A DNA stretch of 64,000 nucleotides from contig CAJXZB010000011.1 of NCBI GenBank assembly GCA_913063405.1, positions 28,499 to 92,498 of the forward strand, written 5' to 3'. Under the pieces are notes generated by a model. The model was not told the DNA's origin and searched no databases. It saw only the letters and a list, made by a program, of their open reading frames with translations. Source of the stretch: an uncultured Ulvibacter sp. (lineage in GTDB: Bacteria; Bacteroidota; Bacteroidia; Flavobacteriales; Flavobacteriaceae). This document shows, one piece after another, positions 9,003 to 18,336 of the stretch (positions within the stretch are counted from its first letter, which is position 1; each line of letters starts with the position of its first letter). The translations under genes and the position numbers were made by a program.

Positions 9003-9766
9003 TAGAAGGTTTCTTAGGGATAATAGATAAAATGAGGATAGAGGTCTATCCCAATGAGGAGTACAAAGAAAGCGAGGCTATTAGCACCATTTTTGTGCAA
9101 GTTAACCCTGAAAGTTATACCATAAACCATGAGGTAGAATTTTGTGAAGGACAGGCTATGGGTGCTTCAAATCAGAACTTAAAGTTCAATAAAATAAAGG
9201 GTGAAGAAGTTTCTTTCGATTTTATTTTTGATAGCTCTGGAATACTCCCACCTGCCAAAATTGAAGACGGCAAAGTAGAAAAGATTCCACTATTGGATAG
9301 CTTGGTTGATGTTTTAAAACCCGCGATTGCAAACCCTTTTGAAGAGGCTGCAACCATAGAGGAAGAAATCACACAATTTAAAGACCTTCTTTTAGGGTAT
9401 AATGGCGACACACACGAAACACGTTATTTACAGCTTCTTTGGGGCGCCTACGAGCTTAAATGCAGACTCGTAAGTATGAATATAGAATACAAGCTTTTTC
9501 GAAGAGATGGAAGACCGATTAGAGCAAAAGCCATCTGTAAGTTTAAAGGCACTCAATCTTATAAAGAGATGCAGGCCGAGCAAAACCAGCAATCACCAGA
9601 TGTTACCCATAAAAAGGTCGTAAAACAGCAAGATAAATTCACCTTGTTAGCAGAGCAAACCTACAAACAAAACAGCTACTATGTGGATGTTGCTAAGGCA
9701 AACAAATTGTTAAGTTTTAGAGAATTAGAAACTGGACAAAATCTATTTTTTCCACCAATTAAATAA
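8999..9766 (+). CDS. LysM-containing CIS tube/baseplate protein (Afp7-like)
   Basis: A 255-aa protein with two parts. Residues ~1-190 match the CIS tube-protein domain (VEVYPNEEY-like start, FVQVNPESYTINHEVEF, FKGTQSYKEM). The last ~50 residues are a LysM-like module (KFTLLAEQTYKQNSYYVDVAKANKL, then LETGQNLFFPP). In Afp/PVC the corresponding protein (Afp7/Pvc7, like T4 gp53) joins the tube to the hub and spike. It overlaps the DUF5908-like gene by four bases and precedes the spike gene by five. Confidence 0.87.
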   Translation: MIEGFLGIIDKMRIEVYPNEEYKESEAISTIFVQVNPESYTINHEVEFCEGQAMGASNQNLKFNKIKGEEVSFDFIFDSSGILPPAKIEDGKVEKIPLLDSLVDVLKPAIANPFEEAATIEEEITQFKDLLLGYNGDTHETRYLQLLWGAYELKCRLVSMNIEYKLFRRDGRPIRAKAICKFKGTQSYKEMQAEQNQQSPDVTHKKVVKQQDKFTLLAEQTYKQNSYYVDVAKANKLLSFRELETGQNLFFPPIK

Positions 9767-9771
9767 AAACG

Positions 9772-11439
9772 ATGGCCGTAGTACCCTACACACCTGCTTT
9801 TAGTATACTCCAAATAGAGATTCTTATTAATGGAACCAATGGAGGGCTGCATACGTTGTTAAAAAAATTGGAAGTACAATATGAGCTTAATAAAATTCCG
9901 TTTGCAAAACTGGATTTAATCGCTTCTAACCCTGATTTGGAGGCTGATGATGCACCATTGGAAAGTGCTGCTTTAGTTGTAAATGATGAGATTGAAATAC
10001 TTGTCACCACTGACGATATTTCACAGACCTTATTTAAGGGAATGATCTATAAAATAGATAACAACGCAGATCCAGTTGCTGGTTTCGACACAAAAATAGA
10101 ATGCAAAGATATTTGTATCAACCTCACAGGCCAACAAGACGTCGTAGCCGATGAAACCTTTGCTGAAAAAATGGATCGTTTTCTTCAAAAATTTTCAATA
10201 GCGAACGAAGTTTCACTAGGTGCTTGGAGCGAAGAAGTAGTTAGTAAAACTATAAACATTACGCCTTGGGATTACATTATTAGTTATTTAGATAGCCTAG
10301 GCTTTATGGCCAATATACGAGAAGGGAGTTTTACAGTTTTTGATAGTACAGCTGCTGGAGTAGAGGCAAAATACTTAGGCAAAAATGGGGTTAATGTTTT
10401 TGAATTTGAAGGAAGAGAGCAAGAGGCTGTCGCTAATGTTCAAGTACAATATTGGAATCCCGAAACACAAGCCATAGAAACGCAAGAAAGCGAAACCGAA
10501 GTTGAAAATGCAGAAGGCAATGAAGTAGTAGACTTGAGTCAGTCTAACTATAGTCCAGAAACACTGAGTCAAATGGCGAAGGCACTAGCGGCAAAAAATA
10601 GACTTGCAGTCTTTCATGGTAATGTGAAAACCTATGGTAATTTGACAGCAAAATATGGAGATAATCTTTCTTTCGAGAAAGTAAATGAAACGATAGATGA
10701 CAAGCCTTTAATAATTTATAAAGAATTTCATGTAATAGAAAATGGATGCTGGAATACAAGTTATGATTTTGGGTTGGAGACGAATCAATCTTTTGCAGAA
10801 AATATAAGTGTAACTGCTGCTAGCAGTACTGCCAGAGCTGGACAAACCAATAATGTACAAGGCTTACAAATTGGGGTTGTCACCCAAATAGAAGACGATC
10901 CCAAAAAAGAATTTAGAATTAGGGTAAGAATACCCACCATAGACGCTACAGGCGATGGTGTATGGGCGCGTCTAGCTTCTTTTCAGGCTGGGAGTAAACG
11001 GGGGGCATTCTTTATTCCAGAAGTGAATGACGAAGTGGTACTAGGTTGTTTTAATAACAATCCAGACACCCCAGTGATATTAGGAAAAATGTATAGCAGC
11101 GCCCACGAAATGCCTTTCCCTATAGAAAAGGAAAACAATATACAGGGCATAGTCTCTAGAGAGGACACTAAAATTATTATCAATGACAAGGAAAAATCTG
11201 TAGAGATTAGTACAAAAGCGGGAAACAAAATATTAATAAGCGATGACAAGAAAGGAATTGTACTGGAAGATCAAAACAAGAACAGGATTACTATGGACGA
11301 TAAAGGGATTACCATAGAGAGTGCAAAAGACCTCATCCTAAAAGCTCCATCGGGAAATTTCAATGTAGAAGGAGTTAAAAATTCATTAAAGGCAACGGCT
11401 AATATGGAATTGTCTGGAAAACTAATAAAACTAAACTAA
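9772..11439 (+). CDS. Spike/hub protein (VgrG/gp27-gp5-like, Afp8)
   Basis: The 555-aa central spike protein. Residues ~1-340 form the gp27-like hub. Residues ~365-450 contain the gp5-type OB-fold (VTQIEDDPKKEFRIRVRIP, DGVWARLASF, FFIPEVNDEVVLGCFN, NPDTPVILGKMYS). The C-terminus alternates short beta strands and charged turns (IIINDKEKSVEIST, NRITMDDKGITIESAKD), as expected for a trimeric beta-helix needle. It lies immediately upstream of the PAAR tip gene (1-base gap), which fits direct spike-tip pairing. Confidence 0.92.
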   Translation: MAVVPYTPAFSILQIEILINGTNGGLHTLLKKLEVQYELNKIPFAKLDLIASNPDLEADDAPLESAALVVNDEIEILVTTDDISQTLFKGMIYKIDNNADPVAGFDTKIECKDICINLTGQQDVVADETFAEKMDRFLQKFSIANEVSLGAWSEEVVSKTINITPWDYIISYLDSLGFMANIREGSFTVFDSTAAGVEAKYLGKNGVNVFEFEGREQEAVANVQVQYWNPETQAIETQESETEVENAEGNEVVDLSQSNYSPETLSQMAKALAAKNRLAVFHGNVKTYGNLTAKYGDNLSFEKVNETIDDKPLIIYKEFHVIENGCWNTSYDFGLETNQSFAENISVTAASSTARAGQTNNVQGLQIGVVTQIEDDPKKEFRIRVRIPTIDATGDGVWARLASFQAGSKRGAFFIPEVNDEVVLGCFNNNPDTPVILGKMYSSAHEMPFPIEKENNIQGIVSREDTKIIINDKEKSVEISTKAGNKILISDDKKGIVLEDQNKNRITMDDKGITIESAKDLILKAPSGNFNVEGVKNSLKATANMELSGKLIKLN

Positions 11440-11440
11440 T

Positions 11441-11731
11441 ATGCCATTTGCAGCAAGAGCAAACGATATGCACGTATGTCCAATGTCCGACGGACCTAAA
11501 CCTCATGTTGGTGGTCCCGTACTGCCAGGGGTTAATACGACTGTATTAATAGGGGGACAACCTGCAGCAGTAGTAGGTGATATGTGTACCTGTACGGGGC
11601 CTCCAGATGCCATAGCGAAGGGTTCGACGAGTGTGATGATAAGTAAAAAACCAGTCGCTAGAATGGGGGATAGCACAGCCCATGGAGGAAAAATAATAAT
11701 TGGATGTACCACAGTAATAATAGGAGGATAA
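11441..11731 (+). CDS. PAAR-domain spike tip (Afp10-like)
   Basis: A 96-aa protein consisting only of a PAAR domain: N-terminal AARANDMHVCP, a PGVNTTVLIGGQPAAVVGD repeat and C-terminal ARMGDSTAHGGKIIIGCTTV. PAAR proteins form the sharp metal-stabilised cone on top of the trimeric spike; the His and Cys residues here (HVCP, CTC, HGG, GC) are the likely metal ligands. There is no extension domain, so it is a plain tip and not an evolved effector. Confidence 0.92.
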   Translation: MPFAARANDMHVCPMSDGPKPHVGGPVLPGVNTTVLIGGQPAAVVGDMCTCTGPPDAIAKGSTSVMISKKPVARMGDSTAHGGKIIIGCTTVIIGG

Positions 11732-11734
11732 CAA

Positions 11735-12148
11735 ATGGAAAAAGAAAATTTTTTAGGAACGGGATGGAGCTTTCCACCCACTTTTAACCTTAGCAGGAAA
11801 GAAGTAACCATGGTAAGTGACGAAGAAGATATACAACAAAGTTTGGAAATCTTACTATCGACCAATATTGGGGAGCGTGTATTGCTTTCAGATTATGGAT
11901 GCGGTATGGACACCTTGGTCTTCGAAAACATGACGGTTACTTTTTTAACCAAGGTAAAAGCCATCATTAAAAAGGCCATTTTACTATACGAACCTCGGAT
12001 AGATTTGGATGAAATTTATTTTACAAACTCTAACGAGTTGGAAGGAAAAATAAATGTTCAATTACACTATACTATTAGAGCAACAAACTCCAGGTTTAAC
12101 TTTGTGTATCCATTTTACATTAAAGAAGGTACTTATATAAAAAGCTAG
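11735..12148 (+). CDS. gp25-like baseplate wedge protein (Afp9-like)
   Basis: This 137-aa protein is of the gp25/W family and initiates sheath polymerisation at the baseplate. The diagnostic stretch is EDIQQSLEILLSTNIGERVL followed by SDYGCGMDTLVFE (the family usually has GERPF.P.FGc.l), and the C-terminus holds the beta-rich IRATNSRFNFVYPFY strand. It starts three bases after the PAAR stop and ends six bases before the large baseplate gene. Confidence 0.9.
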   Translation: MEKENFLGTGWSFPPTFNLSRKEVTMVSDEEDIQQSLEILLSTNIGERVLLSDYGCGMDTLVFENMTVTFLTKVKAIIKKAILLYEPRIDLDEIYFTNSNELEGKINVQLHYTIRATNSRFNFVYPFYIKEGTYIKS

Positions 12149-12154
12149 ATAGAA

Positions 12155-15100
12155 ATGTCAAATTGTCAAACAGACATACCAAATCATAAAAGAGCGGCAA
12201 GCAGCCAAAACGGTAGAATGCCAAAAGCACTGCATTCTGATTTTGTTTTAGTTGATGAACGATCTATTGCTGACTTAATTGTGAGTACCAATACCTTATC
12301 CAAGCAATTAAAGTTTTATAACCAGGACAATGTTGTATTAGATAATTGGAGTCCTTTCTTTCAATGGGAAACAACCTCCATACTTGCTCAAATAGCGACC
12401 TTAAATATTGACAAAATTTTGTCTGAATTTCAGTTAAAGAAAAGAGAGTTGTTATTTATTCCGCTGTTGGCAGGCCAAAAAGACATCATATTTCCATTTT
12501 TTTATAAGATTGAAGATACATTAAAAGATCTTTTTAATAAGGTAGAGCAATTACCGCATGATTTTTTAATTAAAGAATATTATAAAGGTACTTATAAGAC
12601 TATTAAAAAATTGCTCAAGGTGATTATGACAGAGATTGAAAGTACAGACGATCTTTCATTTTCATTGCAACACCATATATTCAACAAAAACATTCAAAAC
12701 CTATTTGGGCTCTTAACGCAATGGAAAACAAAAAGCGAAGAAAAGCTTCTAGAAAATTTAGAAAGTTATCCCAAGCATGCCCCTCAATATGCGTTGTATT
12801 TGGCATTTTTAAAACTTTTTGGGTTTGCACAGCAAAACCTGAATGAATTTACAGAGCGTCATTTGGATTTTTACTATAAAAAAATCCTACAACTCACTCC
12901 AGAAGTTGCTCAACCAGATTACGCTCATTTGTACATAGAACCTCACAAAGGGATCGATCCGTTTTTGTTAGAAGAAGGAAACATTTTTCTAGGAGGTAAA
13001 GATGGTGAAGGCAATAAAAAATACTACGCAGCAACAGCAGATACTGTTATTAATCAAGCAGCGATAGCCAATTTATATGGAGCCTTAAAGTTAAATAACA
13101 AATACTATTTTGAAGATATTACTGGCTTAAATGCGTCGGGTGAAAGCTGGAAACCTTTTCCTGAAAGCGAATTATCCAATGAGATCGGCTTTGTTTTGGC
13201 AAGTCCTATGCTTTTCTTAAGAGGAGGCAGTAGATTAATACATGTAAGCTTTATCAATGCAGCCGAGCAAATGGTGGACGTAAATGCTGCCGATTTTAAT
13301 TTTTACCTCAGTGGTGCAGAAGAGTGGCATTTAGTAACAGATGTGACGTTAGATGAAAAAAAAGTAGTCCTTCCTATTGCAGCAGATGTACAGGAAATAG
13401 TACCCTTTAACCCAGAAATTCATGAAGGGGTTGCTATTGACACGAAATTCCCGGTCTTAAAAGTAGTAGCAAATGACTCCGAACTCACGCATGTTTCATT
13501 TCAGAAAATAAAAATAGAAGTATTAGTAAGAGATTATAATCACTTTAAACTCTATTCGGAAACTGGAGAAATAGATCATACTAAAAGCTTTCAACCTTTT
13601 GGACCCTTACCTAGAAAAGAAAACGGATTTGTATTTGCTTGTAATGAATACTTTCAGAAAAAAGGAGCTTATGGGGCTTTAAAAGTTATTACCGACAGAA
13701 ATTGGAACTGGTATTTACCATATTATACTCGTCTGTCCTTTTTGGAGAATGGAAGATGGACTTCTGGCAGTAAATGGGAGTGGAATCCCAACTATAATAT
13801 GATTAATACACAGGATATTCCTTACGATTTTTCAGAAAATAGAGAAATAGCCCCTAATGATGCGTCAGGTTATGCAAAAATGATTCTTACAAGTAGTAAT
13901 TATAGTGAAGATAAGTATTTAGAAGACTTTATTACAGCCGCTAAAGTTACGCGTTCTACGACCTTGCCCTATGTCCCTACGGTAAACGAAATAATGTTCG
14001 ACTATTATGCAGCAGAAACGATGGATGTAGGAAAAAACACGAACGCCGATAATCACGGCTTCTACCACCTCTATCCAAATGGGTATAAAGCATTAAGGGG
14101 GAGCACGTTAACCTTGCTTCCTGTGGTTGAAAATGAAGGGGAACTTATTATAGGCATTAGTGATATAGCTGGAGGAAATGCAATTAGCTTGCTATTTCAA
14201 GTAGCCGAAGGAAGTGCAAACCCTAGGCAAACCCCCATTGACTTAAAATGGACCTACTTGCATGAAAACAAATGGGAGAAATTTGAAGAGCAAGATCTAG
14301 GCGACGAAACCAATGGACTTACACAATCTGGAATTGTAAAAATAAATGCTCCAGAGGAGTTGGTGCTCGACCAACAAACCATACTACCACCTAATTATTG
14401 GTGGATAAAAATAGCCGCTACTCAAAGAGTGGATGCCATTTGTGATTTGGTAGGAATCCATGCACAAGCATTAAAAGTTATACTAACAGATTACGATAAT
14501 GTAGGCACTTACTTTATAGAAAACACCCCGTCAAAAACGATCACGAAACTTTTTAATAATAAAAACGAAATTAAAAAGGTAAAACAACCCTATGCATCCT
14601 TTGGCGGTAAACTAAAAGAAACCTCAAACTTATTTTATCAGCGCGTAAGTGAGCGCTTGCGTCATAAGGGAAAGGCGATTAGCGTATGGGATTACGAAAA
14701 ATTAATATTGGACAACTTTGCTGAGGTTTATCAAGTAAAATGTTTAAACCATCACCGTTACGACAGTATCGAAATTGCTAACATGAGTGCTGGGTATGTT
14801 ACCCTCATTCCAGTTGCAAAGGGAAACACCTTGGATGTTCCCAATTTTTGGAAACCCATTGTAGATCTGGGTACTATGAAAAGGATTAAAACTTTTTTAC
14901 AAGAGCGTACCTCGCCTCATGTTCGAATTGCTGTAAAACCACCAACTTTGGAAAAATTAGAACTCGATTTTAGAGTAAAATACATTGAAATTCCAGGGGC
15001 GGACACGCGTTTATATACACAACAATTACAAGACACCATTAATAAATTTCTAAGCCCTTGGGCGTATAGCGAAGATGTAGTAGCAAATTTCCAGGAAGAG

Positions 15101-15316
15101 ATTGAAAAATCCAGACTTATTCAATTAATAGAACAACAAACCTATGTGGATTATATCGCAGACTTTAAAGTAAATCAACTTATCCTAGAAGAAACTACCG
15201 AAGATATTAAGCAGCGAATGAACGATGTGGATAAAATTATTCCAAAAACGGCGTACAGTCTTTTTATTCCCCATAATCAAATCATTACAACCATGACTAA
15301 AGAATGTTGTTTATGA
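12155..15316 (+). CDS. Large baseplate protein, J/gp47-like (Afp11/12 class)
   Basis: A 1053-aa baseplate component. Residues ~880-1010 resemble the C-terminal part of baseplate J/gp47 proteins: RTSPHVRIAVKPPTLEKLEL, a predicted alpha/beta unit, then FLSPWAYSEDVVANF and LIQLIEQQTYVDYIADFKV. The remaining ~870 residues are specific to Bacteroidota eCIS and not assignable by eye. The gene overlaps the next one through ATGA (15313-15316). J-like and partner proteins dimerise to form the wedge around the spike. Confidence 0.82.
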   Translation: MSNCQTDIPNHKRAASSQNGRMPKALHSDFVLVDERSIADLIVSTNTLSKQLKFYNQDNVVLDNWSPFFQWETTSILAQIATLNIDKILSEFQLKKRELLFIPLLAGQKDIIFPFFYKIEDTLKDLFNKVEQLPHDFLIKEYYKGTYKTIKKLLKVIMTEIESTDDLSFSLQHHIFNKNIQNLFGLLTQWKTKSEEKLLENLESYPKHAPQYALYLAFLKLFGFAQQNLNEFTERHLDFYYKKILQLTPEVAQPDYAHLYIEPHKGIDPFLLEEGNIFLGGKDGEGNKKYYAATADTVINQAAIANLYGALKLNNKYYFEDITGLNASGESWKPFPESELSNEIGFVLASPMLFLRGGSRLIHVSFINAAEQMVDVNAADFNFYLSGAEEWHLVTDVTLDEKKVVLPIAADVQEIVPFNPEIHEGVAIDTKFPVLKVVANDSELTHVSFQKIKIEVLVRDYNHFKLYSETGEIDHTKSFQPFGPLPRKENGFVFACNEYFQKKGAYGALKVITDRNWNWYLPYYTRLSFLENGRWTSGSKWEWNPNYNMINTQDIPYDFSENREIAPNDASGYAKMILTSSNYSEDKYLEDFITAAKVTRSTTLPYVPTVNEIMFDYYAAETMDVGKNTNADNHGFYHLYPNGYKALRGSTLTLLPVVENEGELIIGISDIAGGNAISLLFQVAEGSANPRQTPIDLKWTYLHENKWEKFEEQDLGDETNGLTQSGIVKINAPEELVLDQQTILPPNYWWIKIAATQRVDAICDLVGIHAQALKVILTDYDNVGTYFIENTPSKTITKLFNNKNEIKKVKQPYASFGGKLKETSNLFYQRVSERLRHKGKAISVWDYEKLILDNFAEVYQVKCLNHHRYDSIEIANMSAGYVTLIPVAKGNTLDVPNFWKPIVDLGTMKRIKTFLQERTSPHVRIAVKPPTLEKLELDFRVKYIEIPGADTRLYTQQLQDTINKFLSPWAYSEDVVANFQEEIEKSRLIQLIEQQTYVDYIADFKVNQLILEETTEDIKQRMNDVDKIIPKTAYSLFIPHNQIITTMTKECCL

Positions 15317-18300
15317 GTACGGAATATTACATAAATAGAGCCAGAACCTTAGAGTCTTCGCAGGATTACCAATACCTAAGAGATGTAGGGCAACAATATA
15401 TAGAATCTTTAGCCAACAACCTTTGGACAGATTACAATGAACATGACCCGGGTATTACTGCCTTAGAGGCCCTATGTTATGTCATTACAGAATTAGGATA
15501 TCGTACCAGTTTTAACATTGAAGACTTACTAACCAATGCGACAGAAACTATAGATAACAATTCCTTTTTTACAGCAAAAAACATTCTTACAAATGCACCT
15601 TTAACGGTCATGGACTACCGTAAAACGTTAATAGATGTTGAAGGGGTAAACAATGCTTGGCTCGTCCATAGCAAGAATGAGCAGAATGATTTAGGCTATA
15701 ATCTTCCTTTAGACAGCGAAATTCCTATTTACATCAACCCAAAAGAAGATAAACTAAGCCTCAGTAATTTAGATAAATTTGGAAACAAATTAAAAAGACT
15801 TCCCATACGTGGACTTAATAAAATAGTGCTCGAACTGAGTGAGGATATGACCCTTGGGCAACTAAATGAAGTTGCTGTGGATCATGCTTGGTTGGATACA
15901 GATCATTTTGTAGAAGTTACCATAACCACCGAATTTGATACTTGGCACCACCCTAAGGCAGCTTGGCTTAAGCTATTGAATAAACCCAATAAAATTAAGG
16001 TAAAGGCCAGAGAAGAAGAGGGCGATGCCCTAAAGGTAACTATTGAAAGGCAAACCAATAGCGCACAGACCTTAATCTTATACATTGTGCCAAGAGATCC
16101 AGCAGAGTTGTCTTATGTAAAAGACTATTTTGATGTAGAAAAACCCATTGCCCGTGCCATTGACCAACTAGCACAGAAAAAGGAAAAGGTAACCACAATC
16201 TTTAAAAACATTCACGAAGTATTATACGATAACCGAAACTTGACCGAAGATTGGTTATGTTTAGAAATAGTTTGCGAAACTGAAGTAGGCGTATGTGCAG
16301 ATATAGAGTTAAATAATGAGGTAGATGCCGAAGCCATTGTTGCAAAGATTCAGCAGACAATTGACGAAATATTCGCCCCACCAATTCCTTTTTACACCTT
16401 ACACCAAATGTTGAAGATGGGCAAAAACCCAAAGGAAATATTTAGCGGCCCCTCGCTATCGCACGGATTTTTATTAGACGAAGAAGTACAAAAATCGCAA
16501 CTTCCGGACTGTCTTCACGTTTCGGATGTCATTGCAGCCTTAATGGATTTGCCAGGTGTAAAAGCAGTAAACAATGTTCTATTTACAGCCTATGGGAAAG
16601 ATGGAAAACCTTTGGCCAATGCTATGAATGAGCCATGGTGTCTTCATTTAAATGGACAGCAAAAACCCGTATTTGCTTTCGAAAAATCTAAATTATTACT
16701 CTTTAGAGATGGGATTCCTTTTTTATTACCCGAAAAAGGGCAAATGGAGCTGAGTCAGGGAATATATTACCTGAAAACACAAAACGATACGTTAAAATTA
16801 CAAGATCCTGAAAACGACTTTCCTATTCCAAAAGGGGAGTATTATCAACTAGATCAATATCGCAGTGTTCAAAACGAATTTCCTGTCACCTATGGTATTG
16901 GCAAAGGGCAATTATTGAGTACAGATAACACCTTAAGAAGAGCACAGGCAAAACAATTAAAAGGGTATTTACAGCATTTCGATCAACTATTAGGAGACTT
17001 TTTTAGTCAGCTATATCAAGCAAAAAACCTATTAGATACCAAAACGATTCAAAAAACGTATTTTCCAAAATATATAAACAACATCAGTGGAATTGATGCT
17101 GAAAATTTTGCCGACGAAATTTATACTTCAGATTTTGAAGCCACTCTAATGGATGGCTTTTCTAACACTGACCGCTCTATTTATGAAACAGACACACTCT
17201 TTTACAAGAGAAGAAACAAATTCTTAGACCATCTTTTGGCTCGCTTTGGCGAATCCTTTAACGATTATGTTTTTATGAACTATACCATGCAACAAAATGC
17301 GAATGGTATAGCAGAGCTTACTTTACAAGATCAAGAACTCATAGAAGACAAACAGCGGTTTTTAGAGCAATATCCAAAATTGAGCTACGCAAGAGGTTTG
17401 GGCATAAATTACTGCCAAGAACTTTCTGATGATACAACATTTCCTTGGCAATTTTCTAAAAGAGGAGGCTATGAGCAAAGAGTGGCGTCCTTATTAGGCA
17501 TAAATACCATTGTGTTACAAGACATTGTGGACAATACACCTAAAAATAGTTGGCATTATGACACCAAAATTGGCTCCCTTCATTTTCAATTACTCAATAC
17601 CGTTCCATTAACCAAGCCAGAACGTTGGGAGCTAGCACATCAACTTATGCATACTATTAGTGCCTATAGTATAGATACCTATTCCAAAAGTTATATCTAT
17701 TTCATTAATAAAGATCACAAGAAAATTGCCAAGCTTACTAAGGCGTTTGATAGTGTTAATGAAGCGAAAGATTTTATACCACTTCTGTACCAAGCTCTTA
17801 ATACGCATTTAGAAAATTTTTACTGTATAGAGCATATTTTACTAAGACCTATGGTGCTAAACAATTTAACCGATGACGATTTATTAACGGTCTGTTTAAA
17901 CGACGATTGTTCTAGCGAAGATCATAGTGATCCCTATTCGTTTAAAGCCACCATGGTATTACCTGGTTGGATGGCAAGATTTAGAAATAGATACTTTAGG
18001 CAATATGGCGAAAAAATAATACGACAAGAAGCACCAGCCCATACCTTGATTAAAGTTTGTTGGGTGGGGAGAGAAGATATGATCGCCTTTCAGGATGCTT
18101 ATAAAAAATGGATCGTTGCTTATCAAAAGTTTAAACCAAAATTTTGTGATAAGCAACTAAGCAACACGGCAAAGAAATTATACAACAAAGCCCTGTCAAA
18201 CCTAATGACCCAAATAAGAGAGTTAAATACTATTTACGATGAAGGCACCCTTTACGATTGTAAAGAAAGTGAATTAGACAATCCAATTATATTAAATAAC

Positions 18301-18336
18301 AGTTCCTTAGGAACACTTCAAAATATTGAGCCATGA
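15313..18336 (+). CDS. Large baseplate protein, partner of the J-like subunit (Afp11/12 class)
   Basis: About 1007 aa. I prefer the ATG at 15313 (MSTEYYINRA) over 15304, because it forms the ATGA overlap with the preceding stop. The N-terminal block LWTDYNEHDPGITALEALCY is the (F/Y)NxHDPGxxxLE motif seen in baseplate J and Afp11/12-type proteins. Downstream there are two more long alpha/beta segments and a Cys-containing C-terminus. It overlaps the following gene by four bases (18333-18336). Together with the J-like protein it should make the heterodimeric wedge. Confidence 0.8.
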   Translation: MSTEYYINRARTLESSQDYQYLRDVGQQYIESLANNLWTDYNEHDPGITALEALCYVITELGYRTSFNIEDLLTNATETIDNNSFFTAKNILTNAPLTVMDYRKTLIDVEGVNNAWLVHSKNEQNDLGYNLPLDSEIPIYINPKEDKLSLSNLDKFGNKLKRLPIRGLNKIVLELSEDMTLGQLNEVAVDHAWLDTDHFVEVTITTEFDTWHHPKAAWLKLLNKPNKIKVKAREEEGDALKVTIERQTNSAQTLILYIVPRDPAELSYVKDYFDVEKPIARAIDQLAQKKEKVTTIFKNIHEVLYDNRNLTEDWLCLEIVCETEVGVCADIELNNEVDAEAIVAKIQQTIDEIFAPPIPFYTLHQMLKMGKNPKEIFSGPSLSHGFLLDEEVQKSQLPDCLHVSDVIAALMDLPGVKAVNNVLFTAYGKDGKPLANAMNEPWCLHLNGQQKPVFAFEKSKLLLFRDGIPFLLPEKGQMELSQGIYYLKTQNDTLKLQDPENDFPIPKGEYYQLDQYRSVQNEFPVTYGIGKGQLLSTDNTLRRAQAKQLKGYLQHFDQLLGDFFSQLYQAKNLLDTKTIQKTYFPKYINNISGIDAENFADEIYTSDFEATLMDGFSNTDRSIYETDTLFYKRRNKFLDHLLARFGESFNDYVFMNYTMQQNANGIAELTLQDQELIEDKQRFLEQYPKLSYARGLGINYCQELSDDTTFPWQFSKRGGYEQRVASLLGINTIVLQDIVDNTPKNSWHYDTKIGSLHFQLLNTVPLTKPERWELAHQLMHTISAYSIDTYSKSYIYFINKDHKKIAKLTKAFDSVNEAKDFIPLLYQALNTHLENFYCIEHILLRPMVLNNLTDDDLLTVCLNDDCSSEDHSDPYSFKATMVLPGWMARFRNRYFRQYGEKIIRQEAPAHTLIKVCWVGREDMIAFQDAYKKWIVAYQKFKPKFCDKQLSNTAKKLYNKALSNLMTQIRELNTIYDEGTLYDCKESELDNPIILNNSSLGTLQNIEP